13,876 nucleotides of DNA from CAZJJK01 sp964546285 (GCA_964546285.1 CAZJJK010000093.1:1-13876), one strand, 5' to 3'; counted from the stretch's first letter, positions 7,332-13,876 are shown. Translations and numbers: made by a program. The notes: generated by a model not told the origin, from the sequence alone.

Positions 7332-8369
7332 TCAAGGCTTAAGCGGTACTACGCCTAATTGTCCACATGCGCCGGAGACGCCGCGGCCTCGACGATGTCG
7401 TTCGGTCACTGTCTGTCCAAGCCGCCTAAGGCGAGCGGCAAAACTCGATATTTCTCTCTTATCAGGTTCTATAAGGTTTTTGCCTTTATATTGAGCGCCT
7501 TCTACCGGATTCCATGGTATTAAGTTGAAAACTACATCAAGTCCAGTGGCAAAAGCGGCAAGTTTATCGGCATCCGTGATAGAACAATTAACGCCGCCCA
7601 ACAAGACGACTTCCAAGGTGATACGCTTACCATATCGATTCTGATAATCAACTAAAGCCGCTTTAAGAGCGGGAAGAGTATTTTTTTTCGCGATAGGCAT
7701 GAGTTCGGCACGCAAGTCTTGATCGGCGCTATTTAGTGACACTGCAAGTCGTACAGCGGGGCCTTCAGTACAAAGGGCTTGGATACCAGCCACGATACCG
7801 CAAGTAGAAACCGTAATACGTCTATGAGAAAAGTTTAAGCCCTTTGCATGGCCCAAAACGCTTATAGCGGTTCTCAAAGCTTCCAAATTAAGTAAAGGCT
7901 CACCCATGCCCATGAAAACAAGATTGTCAATATCGCCAAACTCATCACGTAGAAAAAGGAATTGATCAAAAATTTCTGATGATGAAAGATTACGAAGAAA
8001 ACCAAGCTGTCCAGTTTTACAAAAAACGCAAGACATAGCGCAACCAACTTGGGTAGAGACACAAGCTGTTTTACGGCCCTTGTCATCCGTTAATAAAACA
8101 GCTTCGATAATAGAATTATCATAAAGAGACAGAGTTAATTTAGCAGTACCATCGTTGTCTAGAATTTTATTGGAAAATGAAGCTGCTCGAACAGAAAACC
8201 GAGTGGATAAATGATCTCGTACAGAGAGAGGAACATCGGTCATATCATCAAAAGATCGAGCGCCTCTAGCTATCCAGGAAAAAATCTGCCTGGCGCGAAA
8301 CTGATCTTTTAGATCTACTTGTTTCGCGATAGCCTCAGGTGTCAATCCAGATAAGGCTGGTAAGCCCAA
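7332..8369 (-). CDS. rlmN: Dual-specificity 23S rRNA A2503 / tRNA A37 C2-methyltransferase RlmN
   Basis: This radical SAM enzyme methylates C2 of adenine 2503 in 23S rRNA and, in many bacteria, A37 of some tRNAs, supporting translational accuracy. It has 345 residues, the normal length. The radical SAM cluster motif is CAMSCVFC (Cys110, 114 and 117). Cys103 matches the E. coli resolving Cys118, and Cys335 in GACGQL matches the Cys355 that carries the methyl group. MGMGEP (153-158) is the SAM-binding GEP motif, and SLNSAD (211-216) is the RlmN-type Ser-Leu-Asn segment. The start is TTG: a TAG lies two codons upstream in the same frame and CGGAG sits about 7 bases before it. It follows the TPR gene by 12 bases, so it is probably the last gene of that operon. 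Confidence 0.95.
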   Translation of the reverse strand: MGLPALSGLTPEAIAKQVDLKDQFRARQIFSWIARGARSFDDMTDVPLSVRDHLSTRFSVRAASFSNKILDNDGTAKLTLSLYDNSIIEAVLLTDDKGRKTACVSTQVGCAMSCVFCKTGQLGFLRNLSSSEIFDQFLFLRDEFGDIDNLVFMGMGEPLLNLEALRTAISVLGHAKGLNFSHRRITVSTCGIVAGIQALCTEGPAVRLAVSLNSADQDLRAELMPIAKKNTLPALKAALVDYQNRYGKRITLEVVLLGGVNCSITDADKLAAFATGLDVVFNLIPWNPVEGAQYKGKNLIEPDKREISSFAARLRRLGQTVTERHRRGRGVSGACGQLGVVPLKP

Positions 8370-8381
8370 ACACTAACTCCG

Positions 8382-9536
8382 TTAAGCTTTAAGCCTGTCG
8401 ATAAACTCTGAGACATACATATTGCGTATTCCCATTTTTTGAAACTCGACAAGCGCTTCCATAGCTCTATCTTTATCGCCTTTCTTTAACCAACAGTCGG
8501 CAAGTTCGATGTATAAACGATAATTTTTTGGGTCTTGTTGAATTAAACGACGAAGGGATTCGATAGCGTCTTCATATTTACCCTGCATTTTGGATACCAC
8601 CGCAAGACCAAGCACCGCGTAAATATCGAATTCGATATTAAGTGCTCTGCGGTAGTAGTCACCAGCTTTATCATAATCTCCCATATTCCGATAGGCGTCA
8701 CCAGCGCGTGTAAGAATAACCTTATTACGGGGATCCTGCTCCAAAATACGGTTCCAATATTCTAGAGATTTAAATTGCTGATTCATACCGCGATAGCAGT
8801 CCGCTAAACCAAAAAGAGCGTAAAAATTAACCGGGTCCATTTCTAAAGCGCGCTCAAAAAACACAATACCCTGCTCAAAGGTTTTTAACTTTCTATGGCA
8901 ATTCCCAATCGACGTAAGTACGCGGATATCGACATCGTCCTTATGAATATCCAACATTTTTTCCCAATAGAAGAGGGCGTCGCGATATTCTTTAAAATCG
9001 TAATGAAGATGACCTAACCCGATAAGTGCGTAGGGATTATTCTCTTCCATCTCCAGTACGCGAAGATATATAACCTTAGACCGACGAAAATCACGAACCT
9101 TTCTATACGCGTCAGCCACTCTTGTCAGAACAGTAATATTCTTATCATCATGCAGAAGATATTGTTCCCAGATTTCAATCGCTTTTTGATACTGATTAAG
9201 TGCCTTATAGCAGTCGGCGAGACCAAATAAAGCGTAATTATTACCAGGATGATGAATAAGACATTTTTTATAGTAATCAACCGCTTCTCTAAAAGCGTTC
9301 CGCTTTCTCGCCGCGTCTCCTAAACCCACAAGAGCATAGTTATTTTCAGGTTCTTTATAGAGAATCTGGTCAAAACAATCAATCGCGTCATTAATCCGAT
9401 TATCTTTCAAGAATTGATATCCCTTTTTAGATAATTCAGATCTTTCCGCGAAAGCTTCATTATTTTCCTCAGACATCTCTATGTCTGAATTGGCGGAGTC
9501 TTCAATTTTTTCTTCAACAAGTTTTTCTTCGTCCAT
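8382..9536 (-). CDS. TPR-repeat protein, ten tandem repeats
   Basis: The protein has 384 residues. A highly acidic N-terminal tail (about 1-35) is followed by ten consecutive tetratricopeptide repeats of 34-36 residues (about 38-375) showing the usual G..A and A/P positions, for example GLADCYKALNQYQKAIEIW. No signal peptide or membrane segment is visible, so a cytosolic scaffold for protein-protein contacts is likely; the partner is unknown. Repeats 3-4 and 7-8 resemble each other more than their neighbours (YALFGLADCY.....VLTR.ADAYR in both), pointing to duplication of a four-repeat block of about 138 residues. The ATG lies one base after the stop of the upstream small gene. GGAGG is 15 bases away, so translation is probably coupled. 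Long TPR proteins like this are common in treponemes. Confidence 0.88.
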   Translation of the reverse strand: MDEEKLVEEKIEDSANSDIEMSEENNEAFAERSELSKKGYQFLKDNRINDAIDCFDQILYKEPENNYALVGLGDAARKRNAFREAVDYYKKCLIHHPGNNYALFGLADCYKALNQYQKAIEIWEQYLLHDDKNITVLTRVADAYRKVRDFRRSKVIYLRVLEMEENNPYALIGLGHLHYDFKEYRDALFYWEKMLDIHKDDVDIRVLTSIGNCHRKLKTFEQGIVFFERALEMDPVNFYALFGLADCYRGMNQQFKSLEYWNRILEQDPRNKVILTRAGDAYRNMGDYDKAGDYYRRALNIEFDIYAVLGLAVVSKMQGKYEDAIESLRRLIQQDPKNYRLYIELADCWLKKGDKDRAMEALVEFQKMGIRNMYVSEFIDRLKA

Positions 9537-9537
9537 T

Positions 9538-9882
9538 TTAGCTATCTTTTTCCTCCGTCATTATTTTTCTGACAAGCAATGAAAGCCGCTCAATTAATGG
9601 CGCGGCTTTCACCTTATCCGGCGCTATCCAGTACATTTTCAGAGCATCCAATTGTTGGCCGTGGTGGAGATAATGGTCACCAATTCTTACTATACCATCA
9701 GAATAACCAGTAGCTAAAAAGATTTTCTTAGCCGCCTCAATATCTCCCTTGTTATATAAAACATTACCACGACGGTTCAAAACGGCTTTTTGAGAAGCGT
9801 CAAGAACTATAGAGATAGGACGCTCTGTTTTAATAAAGCCTTGATCTTGGAATCTTGAAAAGACAGTTTCGCGGTTAGCCAT
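9538..9882 (-). CDS. Small conserved-looking protein with TPR-like helices
   Basis: From the ATG at 9882 the protein has 114 residues. A longer frame reaches a TTG at 9939, but that stretch overlaps a good -10 element and codes for low-complexity sequence, so the shorter start is preferred; AGG sits 10 bases upstream of it. The body (about 30-85) looks like helical hairpins of TPR type: AVLNRRGNVLYNKGDIEAAKKIF, then IVRIGDHYLHHGQQLDALKMYW. The end is charged. I recognise no named family. It sits one base before the ten-repeat TPR gene and probably forms an operon with it and rlmN. A shared role with the larger TPR protein is an inference. Confidence 0.75.
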   Translation of the reverse strand: MANRETVFSRFQDQGFIKTERPISIVLDASQKAVLNRRGNVLYNKGDIEAAKKIFLATGYSDGIVRIGDHYLHHGQQLDALKMYWIAPDKVKAAPLIERLSLLVRKIMTEEKDS

Positions 9883-9901
9883 ACAACAATTACCTACCTT
9901 C

Positions 9902-9929
9902 AGTATAATCGTCTTTGGAAAAAAAACAA
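9902..9929 (-). promoter_or_regulatory. Candidate promoter for the TPR-rlmN operon
   Basis: On the minus strand there is a TATACT -10 (9907-9902), a 16-base spacer containing a T-run, and TTGTTT (9929-9924) as a weak -35. Transcription would begin near 9895, only about 13 bases before the ATG at 9882, so part of the ribosome binding site would be at the very 5' end. That is the main doubt. Confidence 0.4.
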
Positions 9930-9941
9930 CCGCCGTCAATT

Positions 9942-9981
9942 AAATGTATTTGGTGATGCTACGCTTTCACAAAATACATTT
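9942..9981. repeat. 40-base inverted repeat upstream of the TPR operon
   Basis: AAATGTATTT (9942-9951) and AAATACATTT (9972-9981) are perfect 10-base complements. Inside them, after one mismatch, GTGA pairs with TCAC, leaving a 10-base loop. It lies just upstream of the candidate promoter. It could be an operator for a dimeric regulator or an RNA hairpin. The arms are AT-rich, which lowers the weight of the match, but a 10-base perfect arm plus a second 4-base arm is hard to get by chance at this spacing. Confidence 0.55.
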
Positions 9982-10013
9982 TATATTCATACCACCAAAG
10001 GAATCAGCTTATC

Positions 10014-10032
10014 CTAAAAGCATTTCTTTTAG
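10014..10032. repeat. Short inverted repeat
   Basis: CTAAAAG and CTTTTAG are perfect 7-base complements around a five-base loop. It lies in the AT-rich non-coding gap 9983-10331, where I see no gene with a ribosome binding site. Function unknown. Confidence 0.4.
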
Positions 10033-10116
10033 AAGACGGTAATAATATAAAACATAACGTTTCATCGCGTAATCTTTTACGATATATATAAAAATATACA
10101 CATAAAAACCGCGAAA

Positions 10117-10151
10117 GCATCTATTAAATCGATATTAGTCTAATATGATGC
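10117..10151. repeat. Nested, mutually exclusive inverted repeats
   Basis: GCATCTATTA (10117-10126) can pair with TAATATGATGC (10141-10151) with one bulged base. A different, perfect 15-base odd palindrome, ATATTAG-T-CTAATAT (10132-10146), uses the same right arm, so the two structures exclude each other. A further IR, ATGATAA/TTATCAT, follows at 10154-10178. No gene overlaps them. Confidence 0.4.
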
Positions 10152-10196
10152 TCATGATAAATATATTGAAATTATCATAAAACTACAATACCAAAC

Positions 10197-10222
10197 AAAA
10201 AACAGCCGCCTGTAGGTTTTTT
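10197..10222. terminator. Short hairpin with flanking A and T runs, possible two-way terminator
   Basis: ACAG (10202-10205) pairs with CTGT (10210-10213) around CCGC. A run of A precedes it and a run of six T follows it on the plus strand, and the reverse holds on the minus strand. The GC-containing stem is only 4 base pairs, so it would be weak. No recognised gene ends here on either strand. Confidence 0.35.
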
Positions 10223-10229
10223 AGGAGAT

Positions 10230-10253
10230 AAAATCATAAAGCATGATTTTTTT
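10230..10253 (+). terminator. AT-rich hairpin with T-run
   Basis: AAAATCAT (10230-10237) and ATGATTTT (10243-10250) form a perfect 8-base-pair stem with an AAAGC loop, continuing into three more T on the plus strand. It resembles an intrinsic terminator but is low in GC. It lies about 80 bases before the small gene at 10332 and may insulate it from upstream transcription, or stop leftward read-through from the kinase gene. Confidence 0.4.
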
Positions 10254-10331
10254 GTCTTGAAAATATGATTTTTAAATAAATCAATGAATTATTAAAAATA
10301 TGTGTTATAGATTTAGTAAACGGGGGAACTC

Positions 10332-10481
10332 ATGAAAAGACCGTTCTGTTTAACTCAAGATATAGCTTTGCAAGTATTTAATCCGATTCAGAACAAAGCC
10401 GAACGCCCCGTCAAACCTTTGGAAAAAAAAGATAAGGTAGAAGAACGTTTATTGCGTTTTCTACGACAGATCAATAAATGA
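10332..10481 (+). CDS. Small protein of unknown function, 49 residues
   Basis: ATG to TGA gives 49 codons. A strong ribosome binding site, GGGGGA, sits 4 bases before the ATG, which is the main reason to call it a gene. The product starts MKRPFCLTQD, has a Pro/Lys-rich middle (ERPVKPLEKKDK) and ends in a basic amphipathic helix-like segment (VEERLLRFLRQINK). There is no signal peptide or membrane segment, so it is cytosolic and basic. I recognise no family. It stands alone on the plus strand between two minus-strand operons, in an AT-rich stretch where a clean 49-codon frame is not trivial. The stop codon lies inside a hairpin (10464-10490). No convincing promoter hexamers were found. Confidence 0.55.
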   Translation: MKRPFCLTQDIALQVFNPIQNKAERPVKPLEKKDKVEERLLRFLRQINK

Positions 10482-10490
10482 TCTATCTGT
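10464..10490 (+). repeat. Hairpin enclosing the stop codon of the small gene
   Basis: GACAGAT (10464-10470) pairs perfectly with ATCTGTC (10484-10490). Within it GATCA (10468-10472) can instead pair with TGATC (10478-10482) around ATAAA. No T-run follows, so it is not a textbook intrinsic terminator. The TGA at 10479-10481 is part of the structure, which may slow termination or protect the mRNA end. Confidence 0.45.
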
Positions 10491-10584
10491 CTGAAGCGCT
10501 TATGGTCTTAGTGTAAGAAGTAGTTTGTACCAAATTTTTATTTTTCCGTTTGGAAGCGACTTTAAAAACGAATATGTTTATGAT

Positions 10585-10613
10585 TTGTCGTACATGGCAA
10601 GGTGTTGTATTAT
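10585..10613 (+). promoter_or_regulatory. Candidate plus-strand promoter facing the kinase gene end
   Basis: TTGTCG (10585-10590), a 17-base spacer and TATTAT (10608-10613) match sigma-70 hexamers at 4 and 5 of 6 positions with ideal spacing. Nothing protein-coding follows on the plus strand, so a transcript would be a small RNA antisense to the 3' end of the kinase gene. AT-richness raises the chance of a false match. Confidence 0.3.
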
Positions 10614-10633
10614 ATAAAATACAGTATTATATA
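10607..10633. repeat. Direct repeat GTATTATATA, two copies 17 bases apart
   Basis: Identical 10-base copies lie at 10607-10616 and 10624-10633. They are followed by a near-palindrome GTATTTTAAGATAC. The copies overlap the candidate -10 element, so they may be a protein-binding array or simply AT-rich low-complexity DNA. The rest of the gap 10482-10699 holds no other gene. Confidence 0.4.
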
Positions 10634-10681
10634 GATATAGTATTTTAAGATACGGTTGTTGGAACATCTTTTCAGAATAAG

Positions 10682-10696
10682 CTCTCTTTATGAGAG
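10682..10696 (-). terminator. Weak hairpin just after the histidine kinase gene
   Basis: Four bases after the kinase stop, CTCTC and GAGAG form a 5-base-pair stem with an ATAAA loop, followed on the minus strand by CTTATTCT. There is no proper T-run, so termination is uncertain. Confidence 0.35.
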
Positions 10697-10699
10697 AAC

Positions 10700-12478
10700 T
10701 CATTTTATTGGTAATATTGGTAACTCTATTGTAAATATCGTACCATTTTCAGGTGTGGATTCACAGGAAATTTTTCCATTATGCCTGCGGACTATAATAT
10801 CGTAGGAAACACTTAAGCCAAGTCCGGTACCATTCCCTGGCGCTTTTGTCGTGAAGAAGGGATCAAAGATTTTTTCTTTTATACCATCTGGAATACCTGG
10901 GCCATCATCACAAATCATTAGGCGAAGCCAATCTTCAGAAGCATCGGTTTTTATTCTTATTTCGCCTTTATCCGCTCTTTTCTGAGCTTCAATCGCTTGA
11001 GCGGCATTAACGATAATGTTGAGTATCACTTGATTTATCTCGCCGCCGCGAGCTAATATCTGCGGCACTTCAGATAAATCTAATTGAACGTCAGCCACAT
11101 ATTTTACGATATTCTTAGCGACTGTTAACGTGCTTCTGATTCCAGCGTTTACGTCATAAAGACCATAACTATCAGATGAATCAACCCGTGAAAAATTCAT
11201 CAAATCGGCAACAATCTTTATTATTCTCAAAAAACCCTCGTCTGACTCAGACTTAATAGCTTCAAGATCGGAAAACAATATATCTAAATCATTTTTTTGG
11301 TTGATAACGGCCAAACGATGATCTCCTGAAGCCAAGGCATCTTTCCAAATGGAGTGAAAAATATCCAAATATTTAAATATTGAGGCATGATTGCTTTTAA
11401 GGAAACCTATGGGATTATTTATTTCATGAGCTATACCCGCAGCCAGTTGACCAATGGAGGCTAGTTTTTCTTGTTGCACCATTAATGATTGAGTTTTTTT
11501 TAATTTTTCATTTAGTTCAATTAGTTCCACATTAGCGGCCCAAAGCTCTCGTTCATTTGTTATACGGTCAGTTAAATCCTTTATTATACCGTTTATTGAA
11601 GAAACATTACTGTTCTTATCTAAAGTCGCGTGAGCGGATTCAACGCAATACGCCAGACTTCCATCCCTTTTTCTAAGAACTATTTCATAATCCTCAACAG
11701 AACCATTCTTTCGGATCTTCTCAAAAAAGGTTTTTCTGGAAGAAGGGTCATTAACAAGTTCAAGCATAGGTTTCCCCAAAACAGGGGCTTTAGTATTATA
11801 TCCAAGTAATTTCAAGCCAGCGCTATTAATATCGATGATCGTATCTTTTGAATCAGCGCTATAAATCATGTCAAGCGATTCCTCAAAGAATTGCCTTAGA
11901 TGCTTTTCGCTACGCGCCAGAGCGTTCTCAGCGGCTTTCCGTTCAGCTTCCTCTCGTTCTCTTTCTCTTCGTATATCGATAATAGGAGAGAGAAGCTCAG
12001 CGATTTTTGATAAAACAACTTCTTCCTCCAGGGTCCAATCCTTTGTGTTTCTACCAAGGAAAACGCCACCAATATCAATATTGGAAACAATAAGCCGGAA
12101 GGCAATCCCATAGGTTAAACGGCGTTCAAAACCTGGAATAGTAAAAGATTTTAATCTTGTAATTTGGCGAGAATTATCCAAAGGTTTTACAAAGTCATCC
12201 CATCTATTAGCTTGAAGAGAAATAGGGAAGCTGGATCCCGCTAAACAGAATCTAAACGCCTGTTGCCCTTTTTTATAAAAGATAGCGACCATATTTGCTC
12301 GAAAATGTCGCTTAAGAATATCAGCGGCCGATATGCTAGCCTTTTCCGTAGCGTCTTTAGCGAAGATCAAACCTAGCTCTACAATAACATCCAATCTCTG
12401 AGGCCATAGTAATGTTGTATCGCTGAGTTTTGTCGCGTCAAAATTATCGAATAACAACTCATCATTAGTCATTTCCAC
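10700..12478 (-). CDS. Soluble GAF/PAS sensor histidine kinase
   Basis: From the GTG at 12478 it has 592 residues. I chose it because AAGGAAG lies 5 bases upstream; ATG at 12472 or 12508, or TTG at 12520, are alternatives. Order: a GAF-like domain (about 26-170), a charged coiled coil (170-195), a PAS domain (190-310), a second coiled coil, then the HisKA dimerisation helix with GIAHEINNP (phospho-acceptor His351). The ATPase domain follows: N-box NIIVNAAQ (Asn491), G1 DDGPGIP (524-530), F-box FDPFFTTK (538-545) and G2 GTGLGLS (550-556). All key residues are present. There is no membrane segment, so it senses a cytosolic signal; the ligand is unknown. It lies about 137 bases after the continued frame of the response regulator/phosphatase gene on the same strand, which makes that protein its likely partner. 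Confidence 0.9.
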   Translation of the reverse strand: MEMTNDELLFDNFDATKLSDTTLLWPQRLDVIVELGLIFAKDATEKASISAADILKRHFRANMVAIFYKKGQQAFRFCLAGSSFPISLQANRWDDFVKPLDNSRQITRLKSFTIPGFERRLTYGIAFRLIVSNIDIGGVFLGRNTKDWTLEEEVVLSKIAELLSPIIDIRREREREEAERKAAENALARSEKHLRQFFEESLDMIYSADSKDTIIDINSAGLKLLGYNTKAPVLGKPMLELVNDPSSRKTFFEKIRKNGSVEDYEIVLRKRDGSLAYCVESAHATLDKNSNVSSINGIIKDLTDRITNERELWAANVELIELNEKLKKTQSLMVQQEKLASIGQLAAGIAHEINNPIGFLKSNHASIFKYLDIFHSIWKDALASGDHRLAVINQKNDLDILFSDLEAIKSESDEGFLRIIKIVADLMNFSRVDSSDSYGLYDVNAGIRSTLTVAKNIVKYVADVQLDLSEVPQILARGGEINQVILNIIVNAAQAIEAQKRADKGEIRIKTDASEDWLRLMICDDGPGIPDGIKEKIFDPFFTTKAPGNGTGLGLSVSYDIIVRRHNGKISCESTPENGTIFTIELPILPIK

Positions 12479-12615
12479 GCTATCTTCCTTAATAACAAAA
12501 ACGAGCATCTCTAAACTCAATACTATTTAGCTTATCGTGAAACTCATAATTTTTCGCAAATATTTCTCGTGGTTTTGTTCAAGACTTAGACAAATATATA
12601 GACCTAACTCAGGCA

Positions 12616-12780
12616 TTAGCGAATTTTGGCCGTAATAATAGCGACATCGTCGTAAAATTCGCTGTAACCAGTATCTTTTAGTACACTTTCCATAATATGT
12701 TGATGATATTTTGGACCATAATCGATTTGGCTTAAATACTGGCTTAGGGGAACACTTGGTTTACTGTCGTCTGGCTTTCA
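12616..12780 (-). pseudogene. In-frame continuation of the SpoIIE phosphatase domain beyond TGA
   Basis: After the TGA at 12780-12778 the same frame runs 53 codons to TAA at 12618-12616. It reads KPDDSKPSVPL, then a helical stretch with HHIMESVL-like character, and ends FYDDVAIITAKIR. That ending is the standard SpoIIE finish (DDV plus hydrophobic strand), including the acidic pair that completes the metal site. No other stop or frameshift is present, so the gene is intact but for one codon. In homologues the TGA position usually holds Arg after DGLTEA or DGLVDL, fitting a CGA-to-TGA change. It is either a nonsense mutation, a sequence error or read-through. Confidence 0.85.
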
Positions 12781-13776
12781 AAGATCAACAAGTCCATCGG
12801 AATACGCGAAAAATAAATCGCCAGTATGAAGCGTAAGACTGTTTTCTGTGTATTCAGGATTACGCGTAATACCAATACACGGACCGGAAACTGGTAATTC
12901 CAGCGGGACCCCGTTCTGTACGATGTAAGGATGACATTGACCAGCGTTAGCGTATACTAAACTCATTCTTTTGCGATCAATTAAGACGGCGAGAAAAGAA
13001 ATAATCAATCCAGTCGCGTTTCCTAATTCAAATTCCATTCTACCGTTCAGCCAAGTTAGGAATTGCGCTGGTGAAAGATCCTTATTGATTTTACCTGAAA
13101 CATATTCTGGATAAATAACCGCCTTTAATATTCCTGTAACGATAGCACCTCGTATGCCGTGTCCCGCTACATCTCCTAGAAGGCATAGATACTGATCATT
13201 GCCTCCAAGATCAATGATATCGTAATAATCGCCGCCACAACCTAGGCTCTGTATCGGACGATAGCTAACATTAAAATCCACATCCTCTATATAACCAATT
13301 CTGGGTCTGAGGATAGTGCGTTGCAGTTCGCTAGCTAATACTAATTCAGCGGATAAAATTCTAACAAAATCAGCGCGCTCTTTCTGAAGCCTTTGAAATT
13401 CTAAAGCCTTATCCAATTCCGATTGTAGATATTCAGCATCCCAGGGTTTTAAGATAAAGCTGTATACTCCCGCTTTTATCGCTTTTGTGATTTCTTTAAC
13501 ATCCGAATAACCGGACATTAAAATAGTCATTATGTCTGGATATTTATCTTTTACTTCAAGAAGAAAATCGCTCCCACTCATACCTGACATCCGCATATCA
13601 GAGACTATTAGCGCGATTTTATCAGAATGTGAGCTAAGCAGGCTTAATCCTTCTATAGCTGATTGACTGGTTAGAATTTCAATAGATCGTTTCTTAGACC
13701 AATCTCTTAACTCTCGGCGCAGGGCATTTAAGACACTAGACTCATCATCAACCAGTAAGATTGTTGTATTGTTCAT
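12778..13776 (-). CDS. Response regulator with SpoIIE/PP2C phosphatase output (RsbU-like), truncated by an in-frame TGA
   Basis: Residues are numbered from the ATG at 13776, where NNTTILLVDDE begins as receiver domains usually do. Receiver domain about 1-125: acidic pair Asp10-Asp11, phospho-acceptor Asp60 in VSDMRMSG, Ser88 and Lys110 in KPW. A helical linker (about 120-160) leads to a PP2C-type SpoIIE phosphatase domain with GGDYYD (181-186), GDVAGHG (201-207) and YSDGL (325-329). Such proteins dephosphorylate anti-sigma-factor antagonists. The frame stops at TGA 12780-12778 after VDL, before the conserved C-terminal metal-binding Asp, so the short product is probably inactive as a phosphatase. 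An ATG at 13839 adds 21 residues, and the frame stays open to the right edge. Neither ATG has a Shine-Dalgarno sequence, so the true start is unsure. Confidence 0.88.
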   Translation of the reverse strand: MNNTTILLVDDESSVLNALRRELRDWSKKRSIEILTSQSAIEGLSLLSSHSDKIALIVSDMRMSGMSGSDFLLEVKDKYPDIMTILMSGYSDVKEITKAIKAGVYSFILKPWDAEYLQSELDKALEFQRLQKERADFVRILSAELVLASELQRTILRPRIGYIEDVDFNVSYRPIQSLGCGGDYYDIIDLGGNDQYLCLLGDVAGHGIRGAIVTGILKAVIYPEYVSGKINKDLSPAQFLTWLNGRMEFELGNATGLIISFLAVLIDRKRMSLVYANAGQCHPYIVQNGVPLELPVSGPCIGITRNPEYTENSLTLHTGDLFFAYSDGLVDL

Positions 13777-13876
13777 ATAGGGAAGTATCGAATTTGAATC
13801 ATGATTATGCAAATTTTTAAAAAGGATGGAGAAATTCATAACACTAATGAAACTTGTATTTTCTGTCTTGATGGAT

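Noticed and set aside
9883..9939. N-terminal extension of the small TPR-like protein to a TTG at 9939
   Set aside because: It overlaps the candidate -10 element and lacks a ribosome binding site; the ATG at 9882 fits better.
10004..10120. Minus-strand frame of 38 residues starting at an ATG at 10120
   Set aside because: No ribosome binding site, odd residue composition typical of AT-rich DNA, and overlap with inverted repeats.
12778..12780. TGA as selenocysteine or tryptophan codon
   Set aside because: The position normally holds Arg and is not a redox site, no clear SECIS-type hairpin was seen downstream, and TGA serves as a normal stop for several neighbours.

Overview
The window looks like chromosomal DNA of a spirochaete, most likely Treponema-like. 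This is inferred from gene content, not from a marker gene: a thiBPQ thiamine-uptake operon behind a TPP riboswitch (an arrangement known from Treponema denticola), a long TPR protein next to rlmN, small lipoproteins, and a SpoIIE-type phosphatase response regulator paired with a soluble PAS kinase. Base composition is moderate and somewhat AT-rich, intergenic DNA is very AT-rich, and TGA is used as a normal stop. There is no phage, transposon, CRISPR array, tRNA or rRNA.

Layout. 1-1406 (minus): an exported beta-rich protein followed, with an 8-base overlap, by a caspase-like lipoprotein whose 3' end runs off the left edge. 1433-3378 (plus): an SH3-like lipoprotein coupled by an ATGA overlap to a DUF445 membrane protein. 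3340-7256 (minus): TPP riboswitch, thiB, thiP and thiQ, the three genes overlapping one another; the thiQ 3' end overlaps the DUF445 gene tail to tail by 39 bases. 7332-9882 (minus): a small TPR-like protein, a ten-repeat TPR protein and rlmN, tightly spaced as an operon. 9883-10699: a largely non-coding AT-rich stretch, rich in inverted repeats, that holds one plausible 49-codon gene with a strong ribosome binding site. 10700-13839 (minus): a response regulator with a SpoIIE/PP2C phosphatase output, followed by a soluble GAF/PAS histidine kinase.

How the genes work together. ThiB captures thiamine compounds in the periplasm, ThiP carries them across the inner membrane and ThiQ powers the transport; the riboswitch turns the operon down when TPP is plentiful. 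The kinase probably phosphorylates its neighbour regulator, whose phosphatase domain would act on a partner-switching anti-anti-sigma protein encoded elsewhere.

The most notable observation is that the phosphatase gene has an in-frame TGA exactly where homologues usually carry Arg. The same frame then continues for 53 codons through the family's conserved C-terminal Asp-Asp-Val motif. It is either a recent nonsense mutation (CGA to TGA), a sequence error, or a read-through site. The caspase-like lipoprotein and its exported partner, the unexplained small gene and the hairpin-rich intergenic region are the other places worth a second look.
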